From Spongiibacteraceae bacterium UBA5047 (GTDB lineage: Bacteria > Pseudomonadota > Gammaproteobacteria > Pseudomonadales > Spongiibacteraceae), in assembly GCA_002415025.1 (NCBI GenBank), contig DIBR01000011.1, positions 87,211 through 151,210 on the forward strand: a DNA stretch of 64,000 bases, in the 5' to 3' direction. This document shows, one piece after another, positions 15,542 to 24,436 of the stretch (positions are counted from its first letter, which is position 1; the number at the start of each line of letters is the position of its first letter). Made by a program: the position numbers and the translations under genes. Under the pieces are notes generated by a model that was not told the DNA's origin, searched no databases, and saw nothing but the letters and a program-made list of their open reading frames with translations.

Positions 15542-18040
15542 ATGGGCTTCGTGTTACCGCGCTCCACCTCTCTCGTTCTCGTATTTGCCGCGACAATTAC
15601 CGCCGATTTTGCTCAGGCGCAACTTGAGGAGGTGATTGTCACCGCCAGACGGCAGGTTGAAAACCTGCAGGAAACGCCCGTTGCGGTATCGGCACTCAGC
15701 GAGTCTGCCTTGGTTGAAGCCGGAATATCGACCATCACTGGCGTAAAGCAGGTGGTGCCAAGCCTGCAAATCACGACCAGCGGCGGCAAGGTACCAACCG
15801 TTTATATCAGGGGTGTTGGCCAGCGCGCTGATCGCGCTGATCTGGATCCGGGGGTAGGCCAGTACCTCAACGGGATATTTATCCCGCGCACCGACAGTGC
15901 CCTGCTTGACGCGGTCGATGTCGCCAGCATTCAGGTTCTGCGCGGCCCGCAGGGCACGCTATTCGGCAAGAACAGCACGGGTGGGGCGATGCTGATCAGC
16001 ACCAAACGGCCAGACCCACTGAGCAGTGAAATCACGGTTTCCGGCAAGTTGGGCCAGAACGGTCGCGAGGACCTAAAGCTCAGTGTCAATCAACCGGTGC
16101 TCGACAACCGGGCTGCCGTTCGGATGAGTCTGTTGCGCAAGCGCTATGACGGCTACCTCACCAACCCCGGCAGCGGCGATCAATACGGCGACGAAAACCG
16201 TCTTGCGGCCACCGTGCGGCTGCTATTTGACATCAATGACAACGTCACGAGCGATCTGTTCGCCTTCTGGACCCGACAGGACGAAAATTCTGCAGGCCTT
16301 ACCTGCCGGTTTCAGAACGACAACAATGTTCTGATGGGCGCCGCCGTTTTACCGGGTCAAAACCAGTTCGTGTCGATTGCTGATCGCTGCAAGACCAGCG
16401 AGCAGGTAGCGCGGCGCTATAAGGTGCTCAACAACCCCGAGGAAGCGAGCATTCAGCTGGAATCAACCATGCTTGCACTTACCCTTAACGGTCGCCTCGG
16501 TGATCTTGAGCTGGAAAGCATCACCGCCTGGAGCCACCAATACGATATAGAGCGCTACGAAGACCAGGACGGGGTTGATATGAATATCATCAGCCAGTCC
16601 GGGCCATTGTTATTCGATCGCATGCGCGCAAGTGGCATTGCGGTACCGGACGAAGATCGCCACCAGTACAGCCAGGAATTCAAGCTGACCGGTGCTAGCG
16701 ACAACGAACAGCTCGAGTATACGCTGGGCTTGTTCGGCGCCTACGAAACGCTGAAAAACAGTCCGCGCGCGCGGGGGATTGGCCCCGAGGGGATATTCGG
16801 TCTCGATGCAGCCGATCTGGCTGGCCTGCTGGGCGGTTTCTCGCTCGGCATTCCGGCCAATAGCGCTATCGTTCCTCTGGTCTTGCCGGAAAACCTCGTC
16901 AGCGATTTAACCAACGTCAGCGCCGCCGCCTTCTCGCAAGTCAACTGGAATGCCAAGCCATGGCTACAATTAACAGCGGGGCTGCGCTACACCTCGGAAG
17001 AAAAAACACGCCGCACCAAGGTCTACCAGACTGATCACAGCCGTTACGCAACTCTCCTGAACAACCGCCTGCGCGAGCGTGGCAGCCTCGCCAGCACTAT
17101 TCATCTGGATGGAGGCATCTATAGCCCCATTCCGGTGAGCGATTTCCACCTTATAGGTCCCAAGCCGCCAACGCTGGTACTTGAACCCAGCCCATTGGAA
17201 GCCAAAAACCAGAAGCGTTTTAGCCAACTCACTCCGGCGCTCACAGCCACTTTCCTGGCCAACGATGAGTGGCTTGATTCGTTGGATATTGATTCAGGGA
17301 TGCTCTATTTGACCGCGAGCCGTGGCTTCAAGGCTGGCGGGCTGGACCTGCGCGGAACCGTCATTCAGCCCTTTGAGGCTGAACTGGTCGACAATATCGA
17401 GTTGGGGACAAAGATCGACGCCCTTGATTCCCGGCTGCGAATCAACGCCGCGCTTTACCGAATGGCGTATACAGATATTCAGGTTACTGTCGCCGAAACG
17501 GCGGGCTTGACGCCCATCAACTACCTCACCAATGCCGGCGAAGCATTGATTCAGGGCGCCGAGCTGGAGCTAACACTGGCGCTTAAGCGCTGGCTCCTGC
17601 ACCTGGCCGCAGGCTACACCGACGCAGATTATATAGACTATACGGTGGGTACGACCGAAGGCGACGAAGACCGCAGTGACGAACCCTTTCCGCTTGTTCC
17701 CAAATCCACGGCGTCACTGTCGATACAATACAGTCTCCGGACCGAAATCGGGGTGATCACCCCAAGACTTTTTTATTATTGGCGGGACGAACTCTATACG
17801 GGCCAGGACGGTGACGGCCCCTTGTTCAGTACTACAACTATCAAGGCGCAAGGCGTTGTGGGCTTTCGTCTCAGCTATCTGTCACCCGATGAAAACCTTA
17901 GGCTCACAGCCTATGTGGATAACGCAACAGACGCCTTTTACTACGGCGGGGGCTTTGGCATCACGCGCTCATACGGTGCAGTACTGCACGCAGTCGCGCC
18001 GCCAAGGCGCTATGGGTTGGAGTTTCAGTACCGTTTTTAA
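15542..18040 (+). CDS. TonB-dependent outer-membrane receptor
   Basis: 832 residues from the ATG at 15542; a TTG at 15506 would put 12 residues before the signal peptide and is disfavoured. The signal peptide ends near DFAQA, and the mature N-terminus begins QLEEVIVTARR, typical of receptors in marine gammaproteobacteria. The plug domain spans about 40-160 (ETPVAVSALSE, VYIRGVGQR, LRGPQGTLFGKNSTGGA). A 22-strand barrel follows and ends in a terminal aromatic residue (EFQYRF). It imports a large or scarce substrate with TonB energy. The substrate cannot be read; there is no adjacent hydrolase or siderophore gene. It lies between the tRNA-Lys and convergent queC, 7 bases from the queC stop. Confidence 0.93.
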   Translation: MGFVLPRSTSLVLVFAATITADFAQAQLEEVIVTARRQVENLQETPVAVSALSESALVEAGISTITGVKQVVPSLQITTSGGKVPTVYIRGVGQRADRADLDPGVGQYLNGIFIPRTDSALLDAVDVASIQVLRGPQGTLFGKNSTGGAMLISTKRPDPLSSEITVSGKLGQNGREDLKLSVNQPVLDNRAAVRMSLLRKRYDGYLTNPGSGDQYGDENRLAATVRLLFDINDNVTSDLFAFWTRQDENSAGLTCRFQNDNNVLMGAAVLPGQNQFVSIADRCKTSEQVARRYKVLNNPEEASIQLESTMLALTLNGRLGDLELESITAWSHQYDIERYEDQDGVDMNIISQSGPLLFDRMRASGIAVPDEDRHQYSQEFKLTGASDNEQLEYTLGLFGAYETLKNSPRARGIGPEGIFGLDAADLAGLLGGFSLGIPANSAIVPLVLPENLVSDLTNVSAAAFSQVNWNAKPWLQLTAGLRYTSEEKTRRTKVYQTDHSRYATLLNNRLRERGSLASTIHLDGGIYSPIPVSDFHLIGPKPPTLVLEPSPLEAKNQKRFSQLTPALTATFLANDEWLDSLDIDSGMLYLTASRGFKAGGLDLRGTVIQPFEAELVDNIELGTKIDALDSRLRINAALYRMAYTDIQVTVAETAGLTPINYLTNAGEALIQGAELELTLALKRWLLHLAAGYTDADYIDYTVGTTEGDEDRSDEPFPLVPKSTASLSIQYSLRTEIGVITPRLFYYWRDELYTGQDGDGPLFSTTTIKAQGVVGFRLSYLSPDENLRLTAYVDNATDAFYYGGGFGITRSYGAVLHAVAPPRRYGLEFQYRF

Positions 18041-18046
18041 CAGAAC

Positions 18047-18727
18047 TTATTGATAGCGTGTGGGGTCTTCGACTCCTGCGGCATCAAAGCCCTGCCTGCG
18101 CAAAAAACAACTATCGCAGCGGCCGCAGGCCTGCCCCCCGTCATCCGCCTGATAGCAGGATACGGTTTGAGCATAATCAACGCCCAGAGCAATACCTTTG
18201 CGAATGATGTCGGCTTTGCTGAGGTCAATCAGAGGCGTCACAACGCGCAGCCCTCCTCCTTCAACTCCTGCCTTGGTCGCCAGATTCGCCAGGGTCTCGA
18301 AAGCTTGAATGAAGTCAGGCCGACAATCCGGGTAACCCGAATAATCCACGGCATTCACGCCAATAAAAATGGACTCCGCACCCAGCACCTCTGCCCAACC
18401 CAGCGCTATGGATAGGAAGACCGTATTGCGTGCGGGCACATAGGTAACGGGAATACCGGGGGCATCGCTATGATCCGGGACCGCAATGTTCGCATCAGTC
18501 AAAGCCGAACCACCGATTGCGGTCAGATCCAGCGGAATCACCTTGTATTCAATTGCGCCGCTGATTTCTGCCACGTTACGGGCGGCGTGTAGTTCTGCCC
18601 GATGTCGTTGGCCGTAATCAAAGGCCAGAGCATAGCAGTCATAACCGTCAGCCCGCGCCATGGCCAGTACAGTCGCTGAATCCAGGCCGCCAGATACCAG
18701 TACAACTGCTCGTTTCTTATCCGTCAT
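18047..18727 (-). CDS. queC: QueC, 7-cyano-7-deazaguanine synthase
   Basis: 226 residues. The ATP-pyrophosphatase P-loop SGGLDS is at residues 13-18, and a C-terminal zinc site is formed by CYQADDG and CGRCDSC. QueC converts 7-carboxy-7-deazaguanine with ATP and ammonia to preQ0, the precursor of queuosine in tRNA. It starts 3 bases after queE on the same strand, forming a two-gene queuosine operon with the enzyme of the preceding step. Length and motifs are complete. Confidence 0.97.
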   Translation of the reverse strand: MTDKKRAVVLVSGGLDSATVLAMARADGYDCYALAFDYGQRHRAELHAARNVAEISGAIEYKVIPLDLTAIGGSALTDANIAVPDHSDAPGIPVTYVPARNTVFLSIALGWAEVLGAESIFIGVNAVDYSGYPDCRPDFIQAFETLANLATKAGVEGGGLRVVTPLIDLSKADIIRKGIALGVDYAQTVSCYQADDGGQACGRCDSCFLRRQGFDAAGVEDPTRYQ

Positions 18728-18730
18728 AAT

Positions 18731-19387
18731 TCAGTGCCCCGGCTCGTCGTTCCAGAGCAATTTATGCAATTGCAGCTGAAAGCGGACCGGAAGGTTATCC
18801 TCGATTATCCAGTTAGCCAGTTCGGTCGCGTTAATTTGACCGAAGCTGGGAGAAAACAGCACCTGCCCAACCCGGGCGGCTAACTGCCGGCTATCCAGCT
18901 GAAACCTGGCCCACTCATAGTCGCTACGCGAGCAGATAACAAATTTCAATTGATCATGGTCTGTCAGCAGGTCGATATTGTCCCAGAGATTTTTTTCGCA
19001 CTCAGCGGAATCCGGGGTTTTGATATCAACAATTCTGGCAACTCTGGGGTCGACAGCGCCGACAGGCATCGCTCCGCTCGTTTCCAGCGAAACCTGATAT
19101 CCGACATCACAAAGTGCTGTCAGCAAGGGAATGCAGGCGGGTTGCGCCAGGGGCTCACCGCCTGTCACGCAAATATAGCGCGGCGAATGCGCGGCCACCT
19201 GAGCCAGAATCTCTTGCTGCGAGCGCCGTTCGCCGCCGTGAAATGCATAGGCAGTGTCGCAATACTGGCAGCGCAGGGGACAGCCCGTCAGCCGTACAAA
19301 GACGGTCGGCAAGCCAACCGTGAGTGATTCACCTTGCAGGGAATAGAATATTTCGGTGATGCGCAGGCTGTTGTCAGATTCTGTCAT
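18731..19387 (-). CDS. queE: QueE, 7-carboxy-7-deazaguanine synthase
   Basis: Radical-SAM enzyme of 218 residues from the ATG at 19387; an in-frame TTG lies two codons upstream, inside the terminator region. The cluster motif CPLRCQYC (CX3CX2C) sits near residue 35, and VTGGEPLAQP is the second SAM-binding motif. It converts 6-carboxytetrahydropterin to 7-carboxy-7-deazaguanine, immediately upstream of QueC in the pathway. The gene follows the terminator of the tol-pal operon, an arrangement also seen in Pseudomonas. Confidence 0.96.
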   Translation of the reverse strand: MTESDNSLRITEIFYSLQGESLTVGLPTVFVRLTGCPLRCQYCDTAYAFHGGERRSQQEILAQVAAHSPRYICVTGGEPLAQPACIPLLTALCDVGYQVSLETSGAMPVGAVDPRVARIVDIKTPDSAECEKNLWDNIDLLTDHDQLKFVICSRSDYEWARFQLDSRQLAARVGQVLFSPSFGQINATELANWIIEDNLPVRFQLQLHKLLWNDEPGH

Positions 19388-19391
19388 AGGC

Positions 19392-19416
19392 AAAAATCCC
19401 GGCTACAGCCGGGATT
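19392..19416 (-). terminator. Intrinsic terminator of the tol-pal-cpoB operon
   Basis: On the minus strand AATCCCGGC and GCCGGGATT form a 9-bp stem with a 4-base loop, followed by TTTTT. It lies between the cpoB stop (19452) and the queE start (19387). Confidence 0.75.
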
Positions 19417-19451
19417 GGGAAGTTTTCAGGGAGGTGAATGATACCTGATCG

Positions 19452-20213
19452 TCAGAAATTGTCTTGCAGGAATTGCCGGGCAAACTTGATAGCCGAGCGA
19501 TTGCTGTCACCATGCTTCTGGATCAGCTCATTCAGAATCTTCTTTGAAGCCGCTTTGTCGCCAGAGAGGAAATAGACCTTGCCCAGCTTGTACATAGCGT
19601 CCGGTACCTTGCTGTGCTCGGGATACTTCTCCAGCAAAGACGAAAACGCCTGCTGTGCCGCCTTGAGGTCACGCGGCGTATTCACCAGCTGCAATTCTCC
19701 ACTCCAGTACAGGGCGTTAGGTGCGTAGGCACCCTTGGGGTACTGTTTGAGGAATTGTTCAAAGCCCGCAATTGCCTGCGGAAATTGCTTGGCTTTCACC
19801 AATTCGTAAGCATTGCGGTAGGCATCAATTTCTTCCAGCGGGACTTTACTGCCCGTTGAGGAAGCAGATGAAGACGAGCCGGAGGACTTGCCTGACTTCG
19901 ACTCACCGCCCCCACCTGACGCCATGCGGCGGTCAAGCTCGATATAACGGTCAAGGCTTTGCTGCTTCAAGGTTCGCAACTGATGGCCCTGCTCTTCAAC
20001 GGCACCACGCAATTCCATCACCTCTTGTTGCAGGGTCTGGAGCTGCTGGTATATCTCCATTTGAAGGTTTTGTTCAGAAGGGATCGACTGCGCCGTTTGC
20101 CGCGACGACTCTTCGCGCGATGGCTTGCTGGCATCAAATATCGGTGCCTGGGCCCAAAGAAGTTGTGCCGACAGCATGGCTGCTGCCGGCACAATGAGTT
20201 TTATGATGTGCAT
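19452..20213 (-). CDS. cpoB: CpoB (YbgF), Tol-Pal system coordinator
   Basis: 253-residue periplasmic protein. The signal peptide ends near WAQA, an N-terminal trimerising coiled coil (about 45-95, Gln-rich) follows, then a serine-rich linker, then three TPR repeats (about 130-250, with AIAGFEQFLKQYPKGAYAPNALYWSGE). CpoB links the Tol machine to PBP1B-LpoB and coordinates outer-membrane constriction with septal peptidoglycan synthesis. Last gene of the tol-pal operon, 17 bases after pal. Confidence 0.95.
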   Translation of the reverse strand: MHIIKLIVPAAAMLSAQLLWAQAPIFDASKPSREESSRQTAQSIPSEQNLQMEIYQQLQTLQQEVMELRGAVEEQGHQLRTLKQQSLDRYIELDRRMASGGGGESKSGKSSGSSSSASSTGSKVPLEEIDAYRNAYELVKAKQFPQAIAGFEQFLKQYPKGAYAPNALYWSGELQLVNTPRDLKAAQQAFSSLLEKYPEHSKVPDAMYKLGKVYFLSGDKAASKKILNELIQKHGDSNRSAIKFARQFLQDNF

Positions 20214-20230
20214 ACTACGCTAACAACGGC

Positions 20231-20761
20231 TTACTTGAGTTCTACGCGTCGGTTTTCCGACCAGGCAGATTCACCCTGACCGAAAGACAGCGGACGCTCT
20301 TCACCGTAGCTCACGGTTTCGATGCGATAGCGCGAAATACCGTTGAGCACCATGTAGTCTGCAACCGCTTGTGCACGACGCTCGCCGAGTGCGATGTTGT
20401 ACTCACGAGTACCGCGCTCGTCAGCGTGTCCTTCCAAACGGATGGTGCCAACAGAATCGCGCAGGCGGTCAATTTGTGCATCCAGATCGGCGCGCGCATC
20501 GGCGGTCAGTGACGACGAATCAAATTCGAAATAAAAGACCGAATTCAGATCAGCCATCTGCTCTTCTTCGGCCGCGGGCTCGTTCTGCTCAAAGCCTTGA
20601 GCACCTGCAGCACCGGAACCGCCGCTGACGGAACCATCAAAACCAGACAGTGATTGACCACTGTTAACTTCGCCGCCCTCTTCAACGTCGGTGCTCGAAC
20701 AGGCTGCCAGCAGGACCGCTGAGAACACGACACCCAACATCTGCAAATTTTTGTTTTTCAT
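20231..20761 (-). CDS. pal: Pal, peptidoglycan-associated lipoprotein
   Basis: 176 residues with a lipobox LLAAC (lipidated Cys21) and a C-terminal OmpA-like domain (about 75-175) carrying LEGHADERGTREYN and GERRAQAVADYM, which bind diaminopimelate of peptidoglycan. The glycine- and serine-rich linker (25-60) is flexible. Outer-membrane anchor of the Tol-Pal complex, recruited to division sites by TolB and TolA. It lies 116 bases downstream of tolB. Confidence 0.97.
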   Translation of the reverse strand: MKNKNLQMLGVVFSAVLLAACSSTDVEEGGEVNSGQSLSGFDGSVSGGSGAAGAQGFEQNEPAAEEEQMADLNSVFYFEFDSSSLTADARADLDAQIDRLRDSVGTIRLEGHADERGTREYNIALGERRAQAVADYMVLNGISRYRIETVSYGEERPLSFGQGESAWSENRRVELK

Positions 20762-20877
20762 GGAATTCCTCTATATTTTCCGAATGTTACTGCCTAGACA
20801 ATACCACATTTGTTTAGTTCGACAGAATGTGATGCTTTGCGACGACTGTCAACGATAACTCGTGAAGTAGCCGACAA

Positions 20878-22158
20878 TTACCTTAAAAAGGGCGACCAAG
20901 CCGGTTCTCTTACATCGCCATACTCTGAGGGCAAGCGATACTGCACATTGCCGTCAATCGATACCGCAGCCAATACGCCACGACCATTGTATTTGGTGGC
21001 GTACAGCAAAATACTGTTGTTAGGCGCCATACTCGGCGACTCATCCAGCGTTGTCTCTGTCAGGATCGATACGCGCCCGCGCTTTAGATCCTGCACCGCT
21101 ATGTGAAACTTCCCGTCCACCCGGTGCACCATAACAATGCCTTGACCACCCGCCAGCACGCGACCGCGGGCGTTATAGTCGCCTTCGAAGGTCAAGCGCT
21201 GCACTCTTCCGGTCGCTACATCGACCTTGTAGATTTGCGGCTTGCCACCCCGGTCGGAGGTGAATATCAGCGACTTGCTGTCTTCCATCCAATCCGGTTC
21301 GGTATCAATAGCAAAATGATTGGTTACACGCCGCAATACCTGCGACTTGATGTCCATCACGTAAATTTCCGGATTGCCGTCCTTTGACAAGACCATCGCA
21401 AGGGACTTGCCGTCCGGCGACCAGGCCGGACTGCCGTTAATGCCGGGATAATTGGTGAGCTGGATGCGCTGACCGGTTTCCAGATTGTGCAGGTAAACCC
21501 CGGGACGCGTAGTCTCAAACGACACGTAGGCAATGATCTTGCCATTCGGCGACCAGCTCGGCGTCAAAATCGGCTCGCGCTGTTCCAGCAAAACCTTTTC
21601 ACGGGCACCGTCTATATCGCTCATAACCAAGCGAAACATCTGCGCGTTGCCCTCTAGGCGGCGAGCGGAAACATACAGGAGTTTGGTGCCAAAAGCGCCT
21701 TTGATGTTTGTGATTTTTTCATAAATCCGGTCACTGATGGCGTGGGCGATATCCCGCACGTTGCTGCGCCCGCCGCTCTCATCGCCGCTCATGATCTTGC
21801 GCTGCTGGTTGACGTCGAACAACGCGTAATTGGCGGCGTATCCCGTTTCGGTGGCCTTGGTTTGACCTATAACCAGATAATCCACGCCCAAAGCGCGCCA
21901 GTCGCGATAAAACACTTCCGCGTCGGTTTTGGGCTGGCTGAGCATATCTTCGCGTTTAAAGGGTTCAAATTGCCCGGAGCGATGCAAGTCGGAGCTGACA
22001 ATCCCGGCGATATCATCCGGCAGGGCCACTCCCTTCTCCCATCCGAAGGGTACGATGGCTATCGAAACCGGCTTGTCACTTCCCCGGGTAATTTCTATGG
22101 TCAACTCTGCCCTGGCCAGCGATGTGAACAGCAGCAGGCAGGCGATGAAAATCCTCAT
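20878..22158 (-). CDS. tolB: TolB, periplasmic Tol-Pal propeller protein
   Basis: 426 residues; the signal peptide ends near LARA. An N-terminal alpha/beta domain (about 20-160) is followed by a six-bladed beta-propeller (about 170-425) with repeated SPDGKSLAMV and APNNSILLY blade motifs. TolB binds Pal and is released by TolA during constriction. The start ATG overlaps the tolA stop as ATGA. Length matches E. coli TolB (430). Confidence 0.97.
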   Translation of the reverse strand: MRIFIACLLLFTSLARAELTIEITRGSDKPVSIAIVPFGWEKGVALPDDIAGIVSSDLHRSGQFEPFKREDMLSQPKTDAEVFYRDWRALGVDYLVIGQTKATETGYAANYALFDVNQQRKIMSGDESGGRSNVRDIAHAISDRIYEKITNIKGAFGTKLLYVSARRLEGNAQMFRLVMSDIDGAREKVLLEQREPILTPSWSPNGKIIAYVSFETTRPGVYLHNLETGQRIQLTNYPGINGSPAWSPDGKSLAMVLSKDGNPEIYVMDIKSQVLRRVTNHFAIDTEPDWMEDSKSLIFTSDRGGKPQIYKVDVATGRVQRLTFEGDYNARGRVLAGGQGIVMVHRVDGKFHIAVQDLKRGRVSILTETTLDESPSMAPNNSILLYATKYNGRGVLAAVSIDGNVQYRLPSEYGDVREPAWSPFLR

Positions 22159-22910
22159 CGACGTAAATCCTCCGGTCTGAATTCAAAAATAAAGGATTCG
22201 AAATACTGCTTGAATACGCGGTATTCGACATTGTTTAGTTCGGGAAAGCCACCCACTTTCTCAACGGCGCGAACGGCGGAGCGGTCAAAGGCTGAATCAC
22301 CGCTACTTTCAATAATCTGTACGTTAACCACTTCCCCGTTTGCCGGAATCAGGCGAATGCGCAGCTTCACGACCATGCCATTTCGCGCGCTCGGCGGACG
22401 ACTCCACGCAAGGGTAACAGCGCGTGCAATTTTTTGCTCATACGTTGCCGCAATATGTGAATCTTCCTGCGCTTGCAGCAGCTCCTCGTCTTCAGACAGG
22501 GCATTCATCAGCTCTTGCTGCTGTTGTTGGCGGCGCTTTTGCTCGGCGCGCTCTGCTTCAGCTTTCTTGCGCTTTTCGTCTTCGGCTTTCGGTTTTGGCT
22601 TAGGCTCCGGCTTGGGTTCGGGCTTGGGTTCGGGCTTGGGCTCAGGTTTTGGTTGCGGCTTTTTGGGCTCGGGCTCGGGCTTGGGTTTAGGTTCCGGCTC
22701 AGCCTTTTTGGGCTCCGGTTTGGGTTTGGGCTTGGGTGCCGGCTTGGGTTTGGGCTTATCCAGCACCACCAGTTCAGCATTCACAAATTTCGGCAATGGC
22801 CGGGTAAGCAGCTGGTCACTCGGCGAAGGTAAGCCGTAGATAATCAGTAATACGCCAAGACCATGCATCAGCAGAGTCAGGAGCAGTGGCAGCAGCAAGG
22901 ATCTCCACAT
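22155..22910 (-). CDS. tolA: TolA, with a proline-lysine-glutamate repeat stalk
   Basis: 251 residues: one N-terminal membrane helix (about 5-28), a long stalk, and the C-terminal TolA domain (about 160-250, ending in FIFEFRPEDL). The stalk (about 53-105) is a KPEP/KPKP repeat rather than the alanine-rich helix of E. coli TolA, followed by a shorter charged helix rich in Glu, Lys and Gln. Polyproline-like stalks also span the periplasm in TonB. The DNA contains tandem 12-bp units near 22612-22650 that could vary in number. TolA transmits proton-motive energy from TolQR to Pal-TolB. Confidence 0.93.
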   Translation of the reverse strand: MWRSLLLPLLLTLLMHGLGVLLIIYGLPSPSDQLLTRPLPKFVNAELVVLDKPKPKPAPKPKPKPEPKKAEPEPKPKPEPEPKKPQPKPEPKPEPKPEPKPEPKPKPKAEDEKRKKAEAERAEQKRRQQQQQELMNALSEDEELLQAQEDSHIAATYEQKIARAVTLAWSRPPSARNGMVVKLRIRLIPANGEVVNVQIIESSGDSAFDRSAVRAVEKVGGFPELNNVEYRVFKQYFESFIFEFRPEDLRR

Positions 22911-22912
22911 AA

Positions 22913-23335
22913 CTAGCGGGGATTCTCCGTCACCAGGCCGACCGAGGGTGCACCGGCACTTTGCAGGGCCGCCATCAGGGTAACAACTTCACCATAGCGA
23001 ACGGCCTCGTCTCCCCATACCAGCACTTTGGTTTCCGGCTTCTGTTTCATGACTTTGCGCACTCGCTCGGTAACATCGTCGAGCAGGCGCGGCTTGTCCG
23101 AGTCGCCTACGTTGATATAGAGGCTGCCGTCAGCCTTGACCGAGACAATCAATGGCTCGTCATTCTGTTCGCCCATCGGTTCGGCCGGAGCTTTGGGCAA
23201 CTCGACCTGAACCCCCTGCATCAACAGTGGTGCCGTGACCATAAAAACGATCAATAAAACGAGCATAACGTCGATATAGGGCACGACGTTCATTTCAGCC
23301 ATAGGTTTGCGTTTTTTTCGCTCTGCTTTAAGCAT
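22913..23335 (-). CDS. tolR: TolR, inner-membrane Tol component
   Basis: 140 residues. The single membrane helix contains the essential Asp (NVVPYIDVMLVLLIVFMV) that carries protons with TolQ; the periplasmic domain extends to residue 140. It lies 8 bases after tolQ and 2 bases before tolA. ExbD family; the context identifies it as TolR rather than ExbD. Confidence 0.97.
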   Translation of the reverse strand: MLKAERKKRKPMAEMNVVPYIDVMLVLLIVFMVTAPLLMQGVQVELPKAPAEPMGEQNDEPLIVSVKADGSLYINVGDSDKPRLLDDVTERVRKVMKQKPETKVLVWGDEAVRYGEVVTLMAALQSAGAPSVGLVTENPR

Positions 23336-23343
23336 GACTGACC

Positions 23344-24027
23344 TCAGGAGCTGTGAACCTGACGATAGAGCAAGCTGGAGAACTCTTCGGCAAATGTCTG
23401 GTATTTGTTTTCCAGCGAGTCGGCTTTAGCCGAGAAGCGGTTGTAGGCAACCACCGCCGGTATGGCTGCAAACAGCCCCATTGCGGTAGCAACCAGCGCT
23501 TCCGAGATACCCGGCGCCACCACGGCCAGTGTTGCCTGGTGCATGGTCGCCAAGCCCTGAAAAGAACCCATAATGCCCCAGACAGTTCCCAGCAGACCAA
23601 CGTAGGGGCTGGTCGAACCCACGGTTGCCAGAAAGGGCAGGTTTTTTTCGAGGCTGTCATCTTCGCGCGACATGGCTACGCGCATGGCGCGCTCGCTGCC
23701 ATCCATAACCACCTCGGCTTCGGCGTCCTGTTTACGCAAACGAATAAACTCTTTGTACCCGGCGCGAAAAATACTTTCCATGCCGATAGCGCGATAGCCC
23801 TTTTCCGCTTTCAAGGTTCCATCGCGATACAAATCACCCAAATCGTTGCCCGACCAAAACTGGCGCTCAAACAATCTCAAGGCCCGGTCCGCCGCGCCAA
23901 AGTAATACCAGCGCTGAATAATAATGAACCATGACACCACCGATGCCAGCACCAGGATGCCCATGATGCACTGCACAAACAGGCTGGCATTCAAGATCAG
24001 ATCCAAAACCGTTAATTCTTGGGTCAC
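23344..24027 (-). CDS. tolQ: TolQ, inner-membrane proton channel of the Tol system
   Basis: 227 residues, GTG start at 24027. Three membrane helices are visible: about 13-35, 130-155 (with GTVWGIMGSFQGL) and 165-195 (GISEALVATAMGLFAAIPAV). MotA/TolQ/ExbB family; forms the pentamer around TolR that converts proton flow into force on TolA. The start lies one base after the ybgC stop. Confidence 0.97.
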   Translation of the reverse strand: MTQELTVLDLILNASLFVQCIMGILVLASVVSWFIIIQRWYYFGAADRALRLFERQFWSGNDLGDLYRDGTLKAEKGYRAIGMESIFRAGYKEFIRLRKQDAEAEVVMDGSERAMRVAMSREDDSLEKNLPFLATVGSTSPYVGLLGTVWGIMGSFQGLATMHQATLAVVAPGISEALVATAMGLFAAIPAVVAYNRFSAKADSLENKYQTFAEEFSSLLYRQVHSS

Positions 24028-24028
24028 G

Positions 24029-24436
24029 TTATTCTCCGTTTGTACGTCGTAATTGCGCCAGCATCTCAGCAGGAATTCGGGTTGGCTTCAAGCTCTGACG
24101 GGCAACACAGGCTACCTGAACGGTTCCTGCACATAAAATATCTCTCCCGCGGGATACCTGCTGACGGAACAGCAGGCTGGCACCCTTCACAGACAAGACC
24201 TCGGAGCTCACGGCAAGTTCATCATCCAGCTTCGCAGGTTTTAAATACTTGATCTGGGTCTCAGCCACCACAAACATCAGGTCAACATTGAAGAGAGCGC
24301 CTTTGCCATACCCGAGCGAGCGCATAAATTCGGTTCTTGCCCGCTCCATATACTTGAGATAATTCACGTAATAGACAATGCCGCCGGCGTCAGTATCTTC
24401 TATATACACTCTTTGCGAGAGTAAAAAGGGTGGCAT
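24029..24436 (-). CDS. ybgC: YbgC, acyl-CoA thioesterase of the tol-pal cluster
   Basis: 135-residue hotdog-fold thioesterase with the YEDTDAGGIVYYVNYLKY catalytic signature (Asp in DTDAGG) near residues 12-29. First gene of the tol-pal group, and its ATG overlaps the ruvB stop by one base (TAATG). Cytoplasmic; hydrolyses acyl-CoA, and has been connected to phospholipid metabolism in enterobacteria. Confidence 0.95.
   Translation of the reverse strand: MPPFLLSQRVYIEDTDAGGIVYYVNYLKYMERARTEFMRSLGYGKGALFNVDLMFVVAETQIKYLKPAKLDDELAVSSEVLSVKGASLLFRQQVSRGRDILCAGTVQVACVARQSLKPTRIPAEMLAQLRRTNGE

Noticed and set aside
21742..22839. 365-codon plus-strand frame over tolB/tolA
   Set aside because: Antisense of the tol genes; the Gly/Leu/Phe-rich end simply mirrors the proline-repeat stalk of TolA.
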